Source: Variovorax sp. 54
GTDB lineage: Bacteria; Pseudomonadota; Gammaproteobacteria; Burkholderiales; Burkholderiaceae_C
DNA length: 64,000 bases
Assembly (NCBI RefSeq): GCF_002754375.1
Contig: NZ_PEFF01000001.1
Location: 4,109,501-4,173,500, forward strand
Reading direction: 5' to 3'
Part shown: positions 62,158-64,000 of the stretch, one piece after another
Layout: the number at the start of each line of letters is the position of its first letter
Position numbering within the stretch: the first letter of the stretch is position 1
Made by a program: the position numbers and the translations under genes
The notes under the pieces: model-generated
Databases searched by the model: none
Told to the model about the DNA's origin: nothing
The model's input: only the letters and a program-made list of their open reading frames with translations

Positions 62158-63993
62158 ATGCTGCGGAGGCTGGCGTTCCTGTGCCTGCTGGGGTTGGCGG
62201 CGCTGTTCGTGGCGGGAGGTGCCGCCGCGGCTGCGACGCAGGGCCCGATCGAGCTGCGCCACGCCATGGTGACCACCACCATCGACGGTGTCGTGCAGAC
62301 CGAAGCCGTCGACCTGTCCTACCACTGGGACCGCCGGCACCGCGGCCGCACCGGCTTCGCGAGCTTCGAGCTGCCGTTCCGGGTCGAGACCCTGCCCGAG
62401 GTGCCCTGGGGCATCTTCATTCCCCGTGCCGGCAGCGTCTTCGAGGTGCAGCTCAACGGCACGCTGCTGCAGGCCTACGGCGACCTGGGACAGGGCAACC
62501 GCGCCGACTACGCCAAGGCCCCCGTCTACGTGCCGGTGCCCGGACGGCTGCTGAAAGAGGGCGAGAACCTGCTGCAGATCCGCATCCGTGCCGACAGCGA
62601 GCGGCGCGCCGGCCTGTCGCGCGTCACCGTCGGGCCGGCGACGCCGGTGCGCACCACGCTGTTCGAGCGCGCCTACGCCTGGCGCTTCACGGGGTCGGTG
62701 CTGCTGACGGCATTCAGCCTGATCGTCGGCAGCATCGCGCTGGCGCTGTGGTTCACCCAGGTCGACACCGGCGCGACCGGCCGCCGCCAGCGCGACGCCC
62801 TCTACTTCTGGGCCGCGGTCGCCGAGTTCTGCTGGGCCGTGCGCGTGGCCGACGCCATGATTCCAGAGCCGCCGCTGCCGTGGCAGCTCTGGGGCGTGCT
62901 GATGGCCGGCTGCTACGCGGGCTGGGCCGCGTCCGCCATGATGTTCTGCTATCACCTCGCCGACTGGGCGCAGAACCCGCGCCTGCGCTGGGCGCGATGG
63001 CCGATGGCGGCCGTGGTGGCCGGCACCGTGGTGTTCACCTGGCTGGCGCTGAACCGCGAGGAACCGCGCTGGCTCACGGGCTGGCTGGCGGTCGAGATCA
63101 CCATCGTCGTCGGCTTCGTGATCGCCTTTGCCGTGGCCACGGTGCGCCGGCCCAGTGTCGAACGGCTGCTGGTGGCCGGCGCCGCGCTGGTCACGGTGGC
63201 CTTCGGCACGCGCGACTGGCTGGTGATCCGCCTGAGCGACGCCTATGGCGAAACCACCTGGGTGCGCTATTCCTCGGTGATGTTCGGCGTGGCGCTGCTG
63301 CTCATCGTGCTGCGGCGCTTTCACTTTGCGAGCGTGCAGGCGCGTGGCTGGGTCAAGACGCTGGCCGACCGGGTGGCGCAGCGCGAGCGCGAACTGGCGG
63401 CTACCTACGCCGAGCTGGAAGAGGTGGCGCGCGACCAGGCGCGCACCCACGAGCGCGAGCGCATCCTGCGCGACATGCACGACGGCGTGGGCTCACACAT
63501 CAGCTCGGCCATCCGCCAGCTGCAGTCGGGCCAGACCAGCCCGGAAGAACTGCTGCGCACCCTGCGCGACTCGCTCGACCAGCTCAAGCTGTCGATCGAC
63601 TCCATCCACCTGCCGCCCGGCGACATCGGCGCGCTGCTGGCGGCGCTGCGCTACCGGCTGGAGCCCCGGCTGGCCGCCGCGGACATCGCCTTCGAATGGG
63701 GTGTGGACGAGCTGCCGACGGTGACGCAGCTCGACGCCCACGCCACGCGGCAGCTGCAGTTTCTGCTGTTCGAGGCCATCTCGAACGTGCTGCAGCACGC
63801 CCACGCGAGCGCGCTGCGCATCGAGGCCGACGCGCGCGCCGGCGGCGTGCACCTGCGCGTGATCGACAACGGCGTGGGCTTCGACGCCACCGAGGTGCCG
63901 ACGGCGCTGTCGAAGCGCGCCGCCGCCATCGGGGCCCGCCTGGCGATCGAAAGCCGACCGGGGCGCACGGTCGTTCAGCTCGGTTTCGACTGA
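62158..63993 (+). CDS. Sensor histidine kinase (HisKA_3 / 7TM-like) partner of the NarL-type regulator
   Basis: 611 residues. Signal peptide (LAFLCLLGLAALFVAGGAA), a periplasmic beta-rich domain (about 30-185), then about seven membrane helices (about 190-395), a 7TMR-DISM-like layout. The cytoplasmic part has a coiled segment, the H-box ILRDMHDGVGSHISSA with His441, the N-box FEAISNVLQHAHA and the G-box DNGVGFDATEVPTAL, placing it with NarX/DesK-type kinases. ATG 62158. The ATPase domain is short and may lack a classical G2 region, so activity is probable but not certain. The gene ends just before the window edge. Confidence 0.9.
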   Translation: MLRRLAFLCLLGLAALFVAGGAAAAATQGPIELRHAMVTTTIDGVVQTEAVDLSYHWDRRHRGRTGFASFELPFRVETLPEVPWGIFIPRAGSVFEVQLNGTLLQAYGDLGQGNRADYAKAPVYVPVPGRLLKEGENLLQIRIRADSERRAGLSRVTVGPATPVRTTLFERAYAWRFTGSVLLTAFSLIVGSIALALWFTQVDTGATGRRQRDALYFWAAVAEFCWAVRVADAMIPEPPLPWQLWGVLMAGCYAGWAASAMMFCYHLADWAQNPRLRWARWPMAAVVAGTVVFTWLALNREEPRWLTGWLAVEITIVVGFVIAFAVATVRRPSVERLLVAGAALVTVAFGTRDWLVIRLSDAYGETTWVRYSSVMFGVALLLIVLRRFHFASVQARGWVKTLADRVAQRERELAATYAELEEVARDQARTHERERILRDMHDGVGSHISSAIRQLQSGQTSPEELLRTLRDSLDQLKLSIDSIHLPPGDIGALLAALRYRLEPRLAAADIAFEWGVDELPTVTQLDAHATRQLQFLLFEAISNVLQHAHASALRIEADARAGGVHLRVIDNGVGFDATEVPTALSKRAAAIGARLAIESRPGRTVVQLGFD

Positions 63994-64000
63994 AGGGGCG

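Overview
The window is bacterial chromosome from a high-GC betaproteobacterium. Gene content and order (DapF-DUF484-XerC, HslVU next to a complete division and cell-wall cluster, MtgA-AroE-TonB-RNB) and the protein sequences point to Burkholderiales, most likely a Variovorax-like member of the Comamonadaceae. This placement is inference from recognised families; no rRNA or other marker was available. No tRNA, rRNA, CRISPR array or insertion sequence was recognised.

Layout. 1-1332: minus-strand efflux gene followed by the cut start of a DkgB-like reductase. 1333-7068: a clearly AT-richer, foreign-looking island with four tightly packed plus-strand genes: an orphan DNA methyltransferase, a phosphoribosyltransferase-like protein, an ORC/CDC6-like P-loop ATPase and an unknown Rossmann-like protein. 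This is the strongest candidate for an undescribed conflict or defence system. 7069-7703: a structured, inverted-repeat-rich leader resembling phage ash/icd/C4 regions, followed by a small unknown protein. 7752-16320: accessory metabolism: hydrolase, HCCA-isomerase-like protein, a LysR regulator with a textbook palindromic site, and a co-directional cluster (isochorismatase-like, XapX, Tat-exported amidohydrolase, DoxX, MFS-monooxygenase fusion, chloroperoxidase-like hydrolase). 16406-20865: dapF, DUF484, YdcF-like, xerC, rlmI. 20967-28644: COG0523 metallochaperone, DUF945 protein, unusual DksA, STAS-like protein, hslVU.

28645-48227 is a complete dcw cluster in canonical order: mraZ, rsmH, ftsL, ftsI, murE, murF, mraY, murD, ftsW, murG, murC, ddl, ftsQ, ftsA, ftsZ, then lpxC after a strong terminator. 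Most genes overlap by 1-4 bases, so translation is coupled. A promoter carrying four GTG-type repeats at exactly 10-bp spacing, as expected for MraZ binding, precedes mraZ. MurD has an approximately 230-residue Ala/Glu/Pro/Val-rich insertion, and PlsC further along has a similar Pro/Ala-rich insertion.

48247-63993: small membrane protein, LysR regulator divergent from an SHMT-like PLP enzyme, ruvC, a TPR protein, plsC-cdsA phospholipid pair, DUF2809 protein, mtgA-aroE-tonB-RNB nuclease (minus strand), YqiA-like esterase, and a NarL-type response regulator with its sensor kinase. Several genes serve the envelope together: DapF makes meso-diaminopimelate used by MurE, the dcw enzymes build lipid II, MtgA polymerises it, LpxC starts lipid A, and PlsC/CdsA make phospholipid precursors.
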